This document shows positions 35,119 through 46,775 of a DNA stretch of 64,000 nt, one piece after another. This stretch comes from Gorsachius magnificus (Eukaryota; Chordata; Aves; Pelecaniformes; Ardeidae). How positions within the stretch are numbered: position 1 is the first letter of the stretch; the number at the start of each line of letters is the position of its first letter. Position numbers and translations under genes: made by a program. The notes under the pieces were generated by a model that saw only the letters and a program-made list of their open reading frames with translations, had not been told where the DNA came from and searched no databases. The stretch covers positions 79,814,765-79,878,764 of the forward strand of contig CM067081.1 in assembly GCA_034008185.1 (NCBI GenBank). Direction: 5' to 3'.

Positions 35119-35672
35119 ATCATAGAATCATAGAATGTTTTGGGTTGGAAGGGACCCCTAGAGGTCATCTAGTCCAACCCCCCTGCAGTGAGCAGGGATA
35201 CCACTAACTAGATCAGGTTGCTCAGAGCCCCATCCAACCTGGCCTTGAATGTTTCCAGGGATGGGGCCTCCACCACCTCTCTGGGCAACCCGTTCCAGTG
35301 TTTCACCACCCTCGTTGTAAAGAATTTCCTCCTCAGATCCAGTCTAAGCCTACCCTGCTTCAGTTTAAAACCATTACCCCTTGTCCTGTCACAGCTGGCC
35401 CTACTAAAAAGATTTTCCCCATCTTTCCTATAGGCCCCCTTTAGGTACTGAAAGGCCGTAATCAGGTCTCCCCACAGCCCTCTCTTCTCCAGGCTGAACA
35501 AGCCCAACTCCCTCAGCCTGTCCTCATAAGAGAGGTGCTCCAACCCTCGGATCATTTTAGTAGCCCTCCTCTGGACCCGCTCCAACAGTTCCATGTCCTT
35601 TCTTGTGCTGAGGGCTCCAGAGCTGGACGCAGTACTCCAGGTGAGGTCTCACCAGAGCAGAGTAGAGGGGCA
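35119..35672 (-). mobile_element. Young CR1 LINE, 554-bp 3' fragment
   Basis: The plus strand begins ATCATAGAATCATAGAATG (two octamers) and runs through the entire antisense 3' region to CTCACCAGAGCAGAGTAGAG. There the match stops and unique DNA begins, so this is a classic 5' truncation. It retains an open ORF2 C-terminus (listed separately) and closely resembles the copy nested at 20.9 kb. I read the low divergence as recent insertion. Confidence 0.95.
35208..35594 (-). pseudogene. CR1 ORF2 C-terminal fragment, open frame
   Basis: 128 codons with a true ATG and no stop. The order of motifs is [13 protein letters not shown] (residues 5-17), [18 protein letters not shown] (near 21-38), [15 protein letters not shown] (near 43-57) and [17 protein letters not shown] (near 96-112), ending in LSNLI and stop. 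This is the basic C-terminal tail of CR1 ORF2, downstream of RT. It lacks the endonuclease and palm, so it is a dead fragment even though the frame is intact. The intact frame reflects youth, not selection. Confidence 0.92.
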
Positions 35673-36230
35673 AGTAGTAGTTTATAACATGCTGTTCATT
35701 ATCACGTCATGACTGTTAAACTGCATGAGACAGACTTTTTATTGCTTATTCTATTGACAAAAACACACTACAGATGCCTTATATTTTAATGGTGTTTTAA
35801 TGATTGTTATAATAGTTAGCATGCCATGAGTTTATGTTCAACACAGATTGCTTCAGCAGTATAATTAATAAGCACACAAATAAACTTGGAGAAGTGGCTT
35901 TCAGACTCCCATAGGAATGGTCACTTACACATTCCAGCATGCTAAACCAGAACTTCCTTGTTTGTCCTTGTCATACATGGAACAGAGCTTTCATAATAAG
36001 CTTCAAGTGAGTTTCAATTCCAGTTCAGTTTCTCCCTAGCTTACATTTATCAAGCTTCTTCACCATGCTTTTCACCATAAATTCAATTTTAAATTTACAA
36101 AAGCAGGCCCCTGTCTTCTCCATGATACTTTTTACAAGACTGGCATATAAGACTCCTACAAAGTCCAGTGTACTGCAGCCCACTTTCCTCTGCATGTTAC
36201 ACATAGAGAGCAGCTTTGGTCCCACATTAA

Positions 36231-36286
36231 GAGATTGGACTGCCTGACCTCCAGAGGTCCTGCACCATTCTCTGAGTCTGTGAAAT
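36231..36286 (+). mobile_element. Short diverged CR1 3' end, plus strand
   Basis: GAGATTGGACTGCCTGACCT followed by CCAGAGGTCCTGCACCATTC and TCTGAGTCTGTGAA matches the sense CR1 3' terminus (TTGGACTAGATGACCTCCAG...). The octamer is degraded to TCTGAGTCTGTGA. Only about 55 bp remain. Confidence 0.7.
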
Positions 36287-36848
36287 ACCAGAAAACTAAT
36301 GTGTAAGTGCTCTCATGAGTGTGAGAAAGAATTAAATTAAAATTCCTACAGAATCTGATTAACTTTGATTAAAGCTTTCCTATGATTGGGGCACCTGTAA
36401 GATCTCTCCATGTGAGCTCACTGAGATGCTCAACAACATGAGAGTTTCCACTGTAATGTCTCCTGCAGAGCAAGCAGAAGAGATGTCTTTCCTCAGCGTG
36501 GCTGCCTATTTCACTAGATGTTTCTCAGTGTAATTCTCAATGTGAAGCTTCTGTTGAGTTTATTTGGATACTATCAAGTTCAACAGTTGGCCTACCCAAA
36601 GATGCATCAACTTCCTTTCTCTTCCCCTGAAACACAAACCTCTCCTGATCACATAAACCTCATTCTCTTGGGAAGACTGGCTAAAAATGAAAGGAAAATA
36701 AGAGAACCTATTCAAAAGTATCTTTAATAAATTAGTCTTAAGAGAGATAATGGTGCTGTCTAAATTGCTTTTTATTGACTACTGCACCTGATGCCTACAA
36801 ATGGGAATTTGAAAACTCAAAATTAGTAAGGATTGCCTTATTAACTGC

Positions 36849-36863
36849 CCAGCAGGTGGCAGT
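36849..36863 (+). promoter_or_regulatory. Perfect CTCF core motif
   Basis: CCAGCAGGTGGCAGT fits the vertebrate CTCF core CCRSYAGGKGGCRSY at every position. Homeodomain-like AT sites (TAATTAATGATTAATTT) follow about 35 bp downstream. CTCF sites organise chromatin loops and insulators, but a sequence match alone does not show occupancy. Confidence 0.6.
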
Positions 36864-38789
36864 AGAGAAGAATAGTTTACATTTTGTTGTAGCTGTAATT
36901 AATGATTAATTTAAATGAATTCAGGGCAGGAGGCAAGACCCATTTATTTTGTTCAGCATTTGATTAATTTTTTGCTTGGTTCTTATATTGTGTTTTAATT
37001 TTACATAATCAGAGCACTTTACTGTCAGGATGACAGGTGGTTATAGAAAGTAGAAAATTAAATAAATAAACCAGTCACTTGGGCTTATCTGTGCATCCCT
37101 GGAATATCTGGCCTCAGGAAGTATTCCCTCCTCCAGCAAAAAGAACCTGGAAAGATGAAGTAGTTCAGAACAGGCACAGTATGCATTGTTTCTCAGAGGT
37201 ACTGTTTCATGATATCTGCAACATCTGCTTTATCCTTATCCAAAGTTTGAGGCTTTTCTTTAAAATAACAGGTGGCCAAGTAACTTAAGAATAGAATGAA
37301 AACAAAAGACGGGATCCTCACATAGTACAGGCTTTTGACCTGTAGTATTTCTTAATCTTCTTCAAAATAGAGTTTTCCCTCAGACCAGATTAGGGGCTTT
37401 TTATTGTAAAGGAAGGGAGAGAAGGACTTTTTTTCCTCAAAGACTGTCATTCTAGTGGAAGGGGAAGAATTACTCTCCTTTCAATACAGCGTCTGAAATG
37501 GAAATGTAAATATTGGCCAGGGACTTTGAAGAATGAAAAATCTATGTCAGCAACTCCTTAGAGTTTATTGAATTTGAATAGTCTCAGTGAAATGTTTTCA
37601 GTTTGGTGAATGATAAGGACTCTTGCTCAGAATTGGTTTTGGTACCTTCTACTGGAATTGACGCTGTTCTCATCAGATGGGTATTATCTTTATTCCAAGT
37701 TTTTGAAGGACAGGAAAAAATTTAGTACCAGGTGTACTAGGTATAAGTTAGTATAATTGCTGGCTAAGGAGACTATATTGAAGAAAAATGTATTTTCTCT
37801 ATCCATATGCTCTTACAGATATTTGCATTCATATTGCAGTAACATTTGTGGAGATTGGGACTCCTTTGTGTTACATAGCACAAGTGTATATATTTAGAAA
37901 CATCATTTTATAAGACGAGAAGAAACCATTTATAGTCGTATTTATAGAGTATCACAGGAAATTATTTCTTTTGCTTCTGAGATGGCCACCTCAGCAGAAG
38001 TGTATTAGAAAGAACAGATATGAACATACAGCCTTTCTGGAATCTGACCAAGCCAAGTTATAAATCACCATCTCCCTGTGGACTGAACTCATCTGTTACC
38101 CTTCTTCTACCATAGCATGATACCTGCTGTTAGAATGCACTTCATCCTGATTCAGTTCCTTTCCATCCATCATCTTTGCTCAGATATCCCTGTAAGAAAA
38201 CTCACTGCATTTTAGTCTTGCCATCTGTGGCAAAGCTGCTATCTGCAAAATGGTCAGGTATACTGTTGTGAATCATGTGAATCAGTAAAGTCATCCTAGG
38301 CTACATTTTGATTTGTTAAGCTGTTACGAGAAATATGGTAAACTATTTCCATGGCAGTATTTTTCTGGATGCCATCTGCACTCTGTAGTCCCTCTAGAAA
38401 GAGATCCTTGAGGGTCTTGGATGTCTAAGTTTTTAAAAAAATAGATTTGTTCTGAAATGATTTCATGGAAATAATCTCAGAGGAAGTTTAACATTCAGTA
38501 GAAAGCAGCTGCCTGTGTCTATGGGTTTTGTTAAGGGTGACTTTAAAGATTTTGGTTTCCTATGAATATGGCTAGCATCACAAGGCACTTGTGCTAGAGG
38601 GTGTGCTTGTGATAGCACAGCAGCATGTGATAACAGAAATTCAGGTTCACCATTGTTCTTGTTGCTGCTAGTAGCTGTGAAAGGTGGCTATTTCTGGATA
38701 TCTGTGTTATGATTCTGAGGGGGGGTTGAGGTTTTTTCTCCAAATTTTTCTACACTAACTGTATGAATAAATTTTATCTGTGTTTCTAG

Positions 38790-39149
38790 TCGAACATCTT
38801 GCCAGGAGAATGGAGAATCTGTTCAGCCAACCTCATCTTCAGATTGACTGGGCAGAATTAAAGCCTTTTAAAACTGATCTGAAACTGCTGCTGGAACATC
38901 TGAAACTGACGCCACTTTCAATAGAGAGATGATGAAAAAAAGCTGAAGAAAGCTTTGTCTGAACTACCTTTAGTACACAGGCTAAAACTCAGACTTGATT
39001 TTCGAGAGAAGGATAGCTCCAGCAAGCTCTGCCAACAAAGGCATGGGCTGTGCATGAGTCTTTCCTCCGATCCATCCTCAATGTTCCTCTGCCTAAGTCA
39101 CCTCCTGGGTAGCCTGTTGCTTTGCTTCATGCTTGGTCCAGGTTGAGAG
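38790..39149 (+). other. Candidate 360-nt transcript exon
   Basis: The acceptor TTTTATCTGTGTTTCTAG (AG at 38788-38789) and a near-ideal donor GAG|GTAAGTA (GT at 39150-39151) bound 360 nt of more balanced composition. One frame opens at the acceptor and reads EHLARRMENLFSQPHLQ, then IDWAELKPFKTDLKLLLEHL, ending LKLTPLSIER and stop at 38934. It is a 48-residue Leu/Lys-rich, amphipathic-looking peptide. If coding, it would be a C-terminal exon with a spliced 3' UTR, which is unusual. A long non-coding RNA exon is as likely. I do not recognise the peptide. Confidence 0.3.
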
Positions 39150-39939
39150 GTAAGTAGACGTGCAGTGCAGGTGGTCAGTGGATTCAGCACACACCAGTGT
39201 GCCGCAGTCAGCTCCAAGCTAGTGTCATAGAGTAGACATAGTCTTGAAGCCTGTGCAGGATATGTGAGGGAAATATTGTTAAATAAACTACATTGGTGAA
39301 ATATTGTAGTAATAATGGACTTTAAAACTAGTCAATGAGGCAGAGGGATGTGTTAATGAAAATTATTGAATGCCTCTGACTGGGGAATCTGAAGGCTGTG
39401 TGATAAAGAAAGCAAGAGGTGGACAGAACTTTACAGCCATGCTGGAAGGATACTTCATTTTGTCTTCAGGTTTCCAGGTTGCCTTTATTTGTACCAGTGT
39501 TAGATGGCAGGATGTTTATTCTTATCCAGTTTAAATTCTTATATTTTTCTCTTTGAAGCAGGTTGAATTGAATCATACTTCAGTGTTAATTTCAGGTGGT
39601 CAGTAATTAATAAGAAAAATTCTGCAGGTGCTGAGGGAAGATAAAGATGGTAGATCAAAGACAAATGCAATAGTAAATTCACACTAATGTTTTGCTATTG
39701 TAGTTTTCAGGTAAAGGTGAATCCTACAGGAGATAAAATTGGTTTATATACCATGTACCATGTCAAGCTGCAGGTGAACCACAGAGAAAATCCTATTAGT
39801 ATAAACATATGACAGAGAGGATACATTAACTTCTAGGTTTTTAATGATAGGGTTTCTGCACTTGGACAATGAGAAAATGATAGTCACAAGCAGATTTAGT
39901 GAACAGTTATATATGAAATAGAATTAGTCAGAAGCATTC

Positions 39940-40500
39940 TTTGGCCAGTAGAATAAATTATTCCATTAGCAAATGCTCACTCACATTTATTATGCACAAA
40001 TTTTTGTATCATCAATACGCTCCGCACCAAGAATTAATCTACGTTGTCTTGTTAATAAAAAGTCTTCTCCACAGGTATGGTACTACAGATCACAAAGAAC
40101 ATCAGTCAGTAGTGATGGTTTACAAATCAAACCTAGTGGGGCAAAGCAGTTTAGCAGTGTGTGTCTCATTCCGTGGCACGTAAAATCACCCGCATGCAAA
40201 ACTTAAGCTGCAAACATTTCAGTCTCCCAAGGGTGACGAAGAAATTTTGGTAATGTATACAACACATGTTTCCTGCATCACAGTAATACTCGGCACTCAC
40301 ATGTTATCTTTGTGGCAGTTGATAGGGCATAACAGCGAAGAAGTGAGATGACATAATTGAAGCGCAAATAGCTGGAACAATTCCTGCCCGTGTTCAGGCA
40401 GGTTGTGGAATATTTTCCAACCCAGCGAATAGCCTCATTAATGCATTTAAAGGTAGGCTGACCAAAGTCCTGGTTAATGTACAATTGAGAAAACTTCAGA
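39940..40500. promoter_or_regulatory. Candidate conserved non-coding element
   Basis: The block has more CpGs (for example near 40018, 40230, 40335, 40360, 40388 and 40425) and more mixed composition than its flanks. It contains TAATTGAAGCGCAAATAGC and CATTAATGCATTTAAAGG, which resemble homeodomain and POU sites. There is no reading frame with recognisable motifs and no repeat signature. Its character resembles deeply conserved vertebrate enhancers, but that is pattern impression only. Confidence 0.3.
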
Positions 40501-43279
40501 ATTAGCTTAATTAGATTATATAGATATTTTCTACTTCAGACTTTACAGTATTAGGGTATGAAGTAAAGTTACTGATCCTTTAGTAAATAATTTCAATCAT
40601 GCATAGCTGCATTTTCCATTACTCAAAACAAATCTTAAGTACTGGTGCATTCTAGTTCAGCTACTAATTCAAGAACACTTCAATTTTAGTTATTACTCCA
40701 CTGCCCATCAGCAAAAGGGAAATCCTGTCAACTTTTCCCAGTGGTAGGAAAAGAAATGGATTGCCAATTCTTTTTTTTTCTCTTCTGCAATTCCATAAAT
40801 ACCCATAAATACTTTCTGGGATGGCTCCAGGGAGTTTGCAACATATAGGAGAAAGCCCTTCAAATAATAATTGGACATGGCTTCACAATGATGAGGCAAT
40901 AAAGCATATTTGGGATGGTAATCTTTATTTATTACTGTTTTCAGTTCATAATGTGGAAGTGGTTTGATACATAACACAATGTTTGTTTTGCTGCGGTTCT
41001 CTTTTGTTGTGAGTATAGGTGTGTAACAGTTGGCTTCCTACAAGCTGATAATTTGAAAGAATATCACTCTGCCACATAGAAAATTTTTAGATATTGGAGT
41101 GTGATAATTCCTTTCATTCTGGTCTCTTCTGGGCTTTCCTAGTCACACAATCACAACTTTTGAAGGCCTGAATATGTGGGGGTTTGTGTCTTCTTATTTC
41201 TACTGATAATTTAGGCTAATATTTGAGACTCTTTGGTTTGAGCCTTTCACCAACTTGGACTGTGGGACAAGGAAATACATATATCCACCCATTAGAATTT
41301 GGTTCATTACAGGTTTTGACTTAATCCAATAGACTTTTGAGAAAGGATTCAACATTCAGTTTAGGACATTGATATTTAGGCATTTACAACACAGGGTGTG
41401 AGTCAGTTACTTGAGCCTAGATACCAGGTGTTTCTTTAATATCATGTAGGGTATCCTACCTGGCCTATAGATACCAAACCAGAAAACATAAGTGTCCTAT
41501 AGGTCCTGTGCTGCATCTGCCAGACTGTACAGACATCTTGGTTGGCACTAGACACTTATGTTTCAGTCTAGATGCCCATATGTGAGCTAGAAGCTCCCAT
41601 CATGCCCAGCAGAGATCTGGTAAATACAGTCATTGCATTATAGAAAGTTATTTCACTTTTCCTTCTGTGGATGCTTATATTTCAACTACCTAGCTGTCAT
41701 GAGTCCATTGGATTCAGTTGAGCACAGACATTATCAGAAAGTAACACTATTTTGCTTTACATTACACTAGGGCAGCTGTTTTGCAACCCCCATTTGTCTT
41801 CACATTTTCAAACAGGAAATTTTCCTCAAATGTACCTAATGACTTGACATTGCTTTTAATGTCTGTTTGTTGCAAACTATTAAGCACATTATGAACTTTC
41901 AACACACTTACTTTTCCAGCTCTGATTTGAATCCAGTCAGGATGTTGTTCTCTTTTATATGTGTCTTGAGAATACCCTATCCCTGATATATTAGCCCAAA
42001 TAGCTGGATTTGCATGTTTGTACCAGTTTTGTGTTCTTTGTAAATTTTCTAGATTAAATCGATGCTGGCTTTTTTATCCTGTGATCTGAGTTTGTTATTC
42101 TGGGACATCGATTTGTAGTTTCAAAATGTGTGGTAGTAAGCAATGTGTTTTAATATCTTGAAGAAGTTTCTGGTTTAAGTTAGAATGTGTCCCCTTTATT
42201 TTATGGCAGGTTTAATTAAAGTTCTTTCCTTTGGTCTAATCATTATGAAGTTAATAATTCTAGGGTATTGCTTGAGCTCCTGTGTCATGTTTCAGGGACT
42301 ACTTAAAAATATATTTTTCCATTTATGGAATGTTGTGTTCATATCTTACAGCTAGCTGCCATTTATGATATTAGAGCTGATGGCTACTATTAAATCCAGT
42401 TTTTCTGTATCATCCTCAGCTTCCTTTTCTTAGAATAGGTTTGTTTATTTATGTTTCAGGTGTTTTTCTTCTGACCTTGAAAAGCAAATAACCACAGTTT
42501 TCTAGTTAAAGTATGGAAACATCACTTCAGGTTTCTCTTCCACTTTTTTCTTTTTTAATCCTGCTTTAAGAGATTATATATATATGACCATATGTTGCTA
42601 CTTAATTCTTTTTTATTTGCATTCTATTTGCATGCTAACCATAGCTAGTGATTTAAGATGATGTATAAGCATTCATAAAGAAAACCAGCCATCCATTCAC
42701 TTCCCCACATTCTTCATGCCCTTCTCAATAGATGCAAGTACATCCAGTCTATTGACAAATAAACTGTTTATTTGAAATGGGGGCAGGGCTCAGTTAGGTT
42801 AGTTTTTTCTGCTCCATTACTCAGCTGGGAAAAGGAATAAACAGGTGCTTATTTGCTTCCCGACTTGTTTGCGTGCACCTGGTATTGGAGTTTACTCAAA
42901 GCCTCCAACACCGTGGAACCAAATCCATTCCTATGCTGTAGAGCCCTCTTGACAATGATAATCTTGGGCTGCCTGGAAGCAATTTGTTAACCTCTGAAGT
43001 TCATATTTCAGTTGTCAACAATAGCAGCATTTGATTTGCTGAAGTACAGAACTCTGAGAAAAAAAGAGGAGGGGAGAAGAAAAAGGATTTTTTGAAGACA
43101 AAGTGGGGATGAGGCAAAATGATCATGGACAAAATAGCCCCTTTTTGCCCTTGCACTTTTCTGAGGCTATATTTAACAGTTTTATGTAGTAATCCTACTT
43201 GCAGAAGTTTAGAGAGAACCTGCCTTATGGGATCATAAAGTTCAGGAGTTTATTGTGATTGATTGAATAAAATAGGGAT

Positions 43280-43520
43280 GCTAATTCATGATGTGCAGTG
43301 TGGCATAACTCCAGAAGAGCAGGCTGAGGGGTGGGATGCAATACAGTGGCTGGGCAATAAGCCAATGCACAGCATCATTGTAATTGCAGATGAAATAATA
43401 ATTATTTGTGATAGCTTGCTAATCAGTGAAAACATGGAAAAGGCTGCTGACAAGTGCCATCAAGGTAATTAAGGTGAAGCATTGAATTTGCATAAATTTA
43501 CACTTTGATCATTGTTCACA
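43280..43520. promoter_or_regulatory. Candidate conserved enhancer-like element
   Basis: A dense cluster of developmental transcription-factor-like motifs: AATAATAATTATTT (43395-43407 region), TAATTAA (43466-43472), an exact POU octamer ATTTGCAT (43486-43493) and a SOX-like ATTGTT (43511-43516). A 69-codon frame crosses the block and is followed by CAAG|GTAATT, but it has no pyrimidine tract upstream, so I prefer a regulatory reading. The repeat-free flanks support constraint. Confidence 0.4.
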
Positions 43521-45402
43521 AGATACCCTCTCTCAAAATAGACTTGGCTGGTTTAAAGATGAGCACTAAATCAAAGCGAAGGAGTGCAGTAACTGCACAT
43601 CAGTAATGCTTACAAAATATAAATGCACCTTACATACGTAATTATCTAAAGAATCTATTGTCCTTAATCAAAGAATGATACTCGTTACTTTTTCAAATTA
43701 CCAAATAGTCCTAGTTAGCATATGCCTTTCTAGCTGTAGATCTTTAATGAACACAGAAAAATCCTTAAGATGAGATCTTTGGAAAACACAACATTTGATT
43801 ACACACCTTGCTCAAAAAACCCCCAGCTGTTAAATGAGGACTTCTGAAACTGAAGGTGTCATTCCCCATATTATTTTGACATACATGTGCAAGCTGTCTT
43901 GGAAGTATGTATTTAATTAGTTCCTTTAGGAGCTGCAAATGTGATAATCTCATGATCTCAGGCTCTAAGACACCACCTCTGCTGGAAGGCTAAGCAGTAG
44001 TCCTTCAGGTGTCTATGCTGGTTTCCTGATTATCAGCTGCCAGGGTAATACCAGCACTGAGCCCTGCAGTCATAGCTCCATAGTCTGCCTTAGCTCCAGT
44101 GCTGTTATTCTTTTCCCTCTGGGAAACAGCAATGGGGTCTCTTGACAGTACAGTCTCCTAAAGTGAGTAACAGTTTATGTAAAACAAAGGACTTTGGGCT
44201 CTCAAAGCAAGCATGCAAACAACAAAAATCTAGACTGTACATGTCTATTCACTCTTCCTTAAGGTATATCACTTCCTGGAAAAACCCTATGGAGACTTCT
44301 GGAGTCCCTCTCTGTCAACCTTTCCCTCCAGATAGGTTCTGAAAACTCATTCCCCATTCTCCTTACTGTGATTTTTTAAAGCTCTTTACTCTTCACTTCC
44401 AAATTTAGTGCGAACATCTTACTAGAAATAGTGAAGGGTTTTAAACTGATATGGTCAATCATAGTTTCTTATTCTTCTTATTTATATTATATTGCTGTTT
44501 GCTCTGATTTTGACTAACATCATCCTACAGGAAACTCCTTTGCCTCCCTTGCTGGGCATGTAATATTTATGCTCCTAAGCATTTCAGTATCAATATATCA
44601 TAATGTAAAAATTCCACATGCGTCATGTTGGTAACTGCATATACACATGAAATAATTTAGCTACTAAATAATTTTAGCCACCCATTCTAGGAAATTCTTC
44701 TCTTGTGCAGCAATGCTGCATAAAATTAAGAATCAAGGCTACTATAATTGTGATCTAAGTGCCTTTTATTTTATTCCTCTCTTATGTGTTGTTGTTCACT
44801 AGGGAAGTTGTAAATCATGCTGTCATATTTGAGATTTTTTTTTATTTTAGCCATGCACATTTTTTTGCCTAGATACAAAATTTCAGTAGAAAGAAGAAAA
44901 TGTATTTGTCTAGTACAATATGTGCTTGGCATGTTTTTATATTCTACTTATTTAGAAAGATGATCTCTTAAAGCTGTCTCTCTGACACAGACATGTAGCA
45001 CATAGAGTTTGCTGTTACAGTACAGTAATAAACACATCCTCTGAGGTACCACAGATTTTCTTCTAAGACAGACCTCTCGGCATACCGCATTTGTATTCCA
45101 TGCAATCTTTATGCACCAATGTAATTATTTTATTGAGTGAGTCTCATTATTGTATATACAAGCATTCCATGTGCAATTCTCCTGGTGATGCACATATTAT
45201 ATATGACTTAAAAGTGTCATTTGATCTGTCACTGTTTTTCTCCTGTTTATTAATAAATAAATCAAGCTACTTAATGCAATACTAGAGAATTAGGACAGGA
45301 GATATATACCAAATGCTGAAGCTGCCTTCCCTATTATAGATCTGTTGTTCATATCACATAAATGTAACTCATAAGTGATTTCTAAGCTGAAACTAAAAAG
45401 TT

Positions 45403-45663
45403 TTATAGAAATTTGATAGCGCTAGAACCCTTTTGGAAGTCCTGGTTTGAAAGCCTGGCCCCAGTAAAGCAGTAGCAAATGAATACTGATTTCAACGTGG
45501 CCAGGGTTTCACCCATGGTATTCTGAAGTTTTTCTAAAAAATTCATTTGGCTTTCTGAACTCAGGATATCTTGGTCTTGCTTTGCTACTGGAATGAGATA
45601 TGGCAAGGAAAAGAAAAGAAGATAGTATAAAATATACATAACAAGAGTGTGCATATTTTTCAT
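45403..45663 (-). other. Candidate small ORF with N-terminal hydrophobic segment
   Basis: 86 codons from a true ATG. Residues 7-26 (LVMYILYYLLFFSLPYLIPV) form a signal-peptide or membrane-like stretch, followed by a polar helix-prone part (DQDILSSESQMNFLEKLQ...). An alternative reading is an exon that begins at 45587: the minus strand has a long pyrimidine tract ending CATTCCAG (AG at 45589-45588), which makes the hydrophobic stretch simply the translated tract. No family is recognised and no good donor follows. It is probably chance or a partial exon. Confidence 0.18.
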
Positions 45664-46320
45664 AGGGATTTTTTAATGAGGGATTAGTTACATAGGAGAT
45701 TTAGGGATTAATTAACCAATACTTAATTAAAGCAGGATTCTAAAATAGATTCTCTGTAAATCTGAAAGTCATGCTGAAGGAGAAAAGGTGGGTTTTTATA
45801 GCTAACCAATAACATAAAAAAGAATGGTGACAAAACCAGAAAAGAGACTAGAAAACGGGGAGAAGCAGGTTGCTGCTGTCTCTCTATTCTTTTTGTCTGT
45901 AATGGGCAAAATTCCTAATTTGGCCAACCCACTCATTAACCTATATTCACAAACTGTACTCTGAAAAGTCATCTATTTGAGCAGTAAGGCTCCCTATAAT
46001 ACAGGCTGAATAAAGAGCCAAGGTGTCTTCCTATGTTCCTACTTACAGCTCTCTAGGGTGGATATGACTCACTGAGGAGGGGGGGAAAGACACTTAAGAA
46101 GCAGCACTGATTTTGAAGTCTACTCTGATTAATCACCCTTGATTATATCATCGTTCTCTTAGCTGTTTTATCCCCATTCTTGTATCATTTTCTCTGCTGT
46201 GATTTTTTACTTCATCATGTATACACTTTGCTCTGGTGGTTTCTTAGGGTAGTCTTGAACACAGTCACTTAGAGTTTTCCTAGAAACATGAAAAACATGA
46301 TCATTCTCTAAAATAGCATC

Positions 46321-46391
46321 TACTTGTGTTTTGGTTTTTGGTTTTTTGGTTTGGTTTTGTTTGTTTGTTTTTTGTTTGGGTTTTTTTTTTC
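46321..46391. repeat. T/G-rich low-complexity tract
   Basis: A run of TTTTGG/TTTG-type units ending in a poly-T stretch (46380-46390). It is simple-sequence DNA; the Lys/Gln-rich minus-strand frame across it is a translation artefact. Confidence 0.85.
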
Positions 46392-46654
46392 CCAAAAGCA
46401 TGCAAAAGAGCCAGTATTTTTTGGGAGAGGGGAGGAATTCTCCATGATTTAAATTCTAAGTCCAGATTATAATTTGAGTCCTTTTATTATTTTTCTCCTT
46501 CTACCAATTTTAAGGCTATATGAGCCTTAATGAACTTCTATTTGAAGCTCCTATATAATATCAACTGTAAAATTTCACCTTGCAATACCTTCATTGAATC
46601 CAATAATTTTTGGATGAATAAATACAGATTTTACAAAGGTAGTCTTAGCTCAAA

Positions 46655-46775
46655 AGCTTTTATGAAGGTGCCTCCACCACTTCTCCAGGGAAGTTTCTCA
46701 AAAGGTTAATCACTATTAAAATATGTCTTTCTCCCTTTTTGAATTTGTCTACCTTCAATTTTAGCCCTTGAATTT
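46655..46775 (-). mobile_element. Ancient CR1-like LINE fragment
   Basis: GGTGCCTCCACCACTTCTCC, AAAAGGTTAATCACTATTAA, TGTCTTTCTCCCTTTTTGAA and GTCTACCTTCAATTTTAGCC follow in the order of the antisense ORF2-tail and 3' UTR region of old amniote CR1s. The copy is heavily diverged, so the boundaries are approximate. Confidence 0.6.

Larger units (their letters stand above)
35673..46654. other. Repeat-poor stretch with candidate regulatory elements
   Basis: This 11-kb span contains only one small CR1 scrap. It holds the CTCF-type motif (36.85 kb), a candidate exon (38.8 kb) and two blocks that look conserved (39.9-40.5 and 43.2-43.5 kb). Low repeat density and retained CpGs in otherwise AT-rich DNA are what one expects around constrained non-coding sequence, but conservation cannot be seen from a single sequence. 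Confidence 0.5.

Noticed and set aside
46207..46401. Lys/Gln/Thr-rich minus-strand frame
   Set aside because: Translation of a T/G-rich low-complexity tract.
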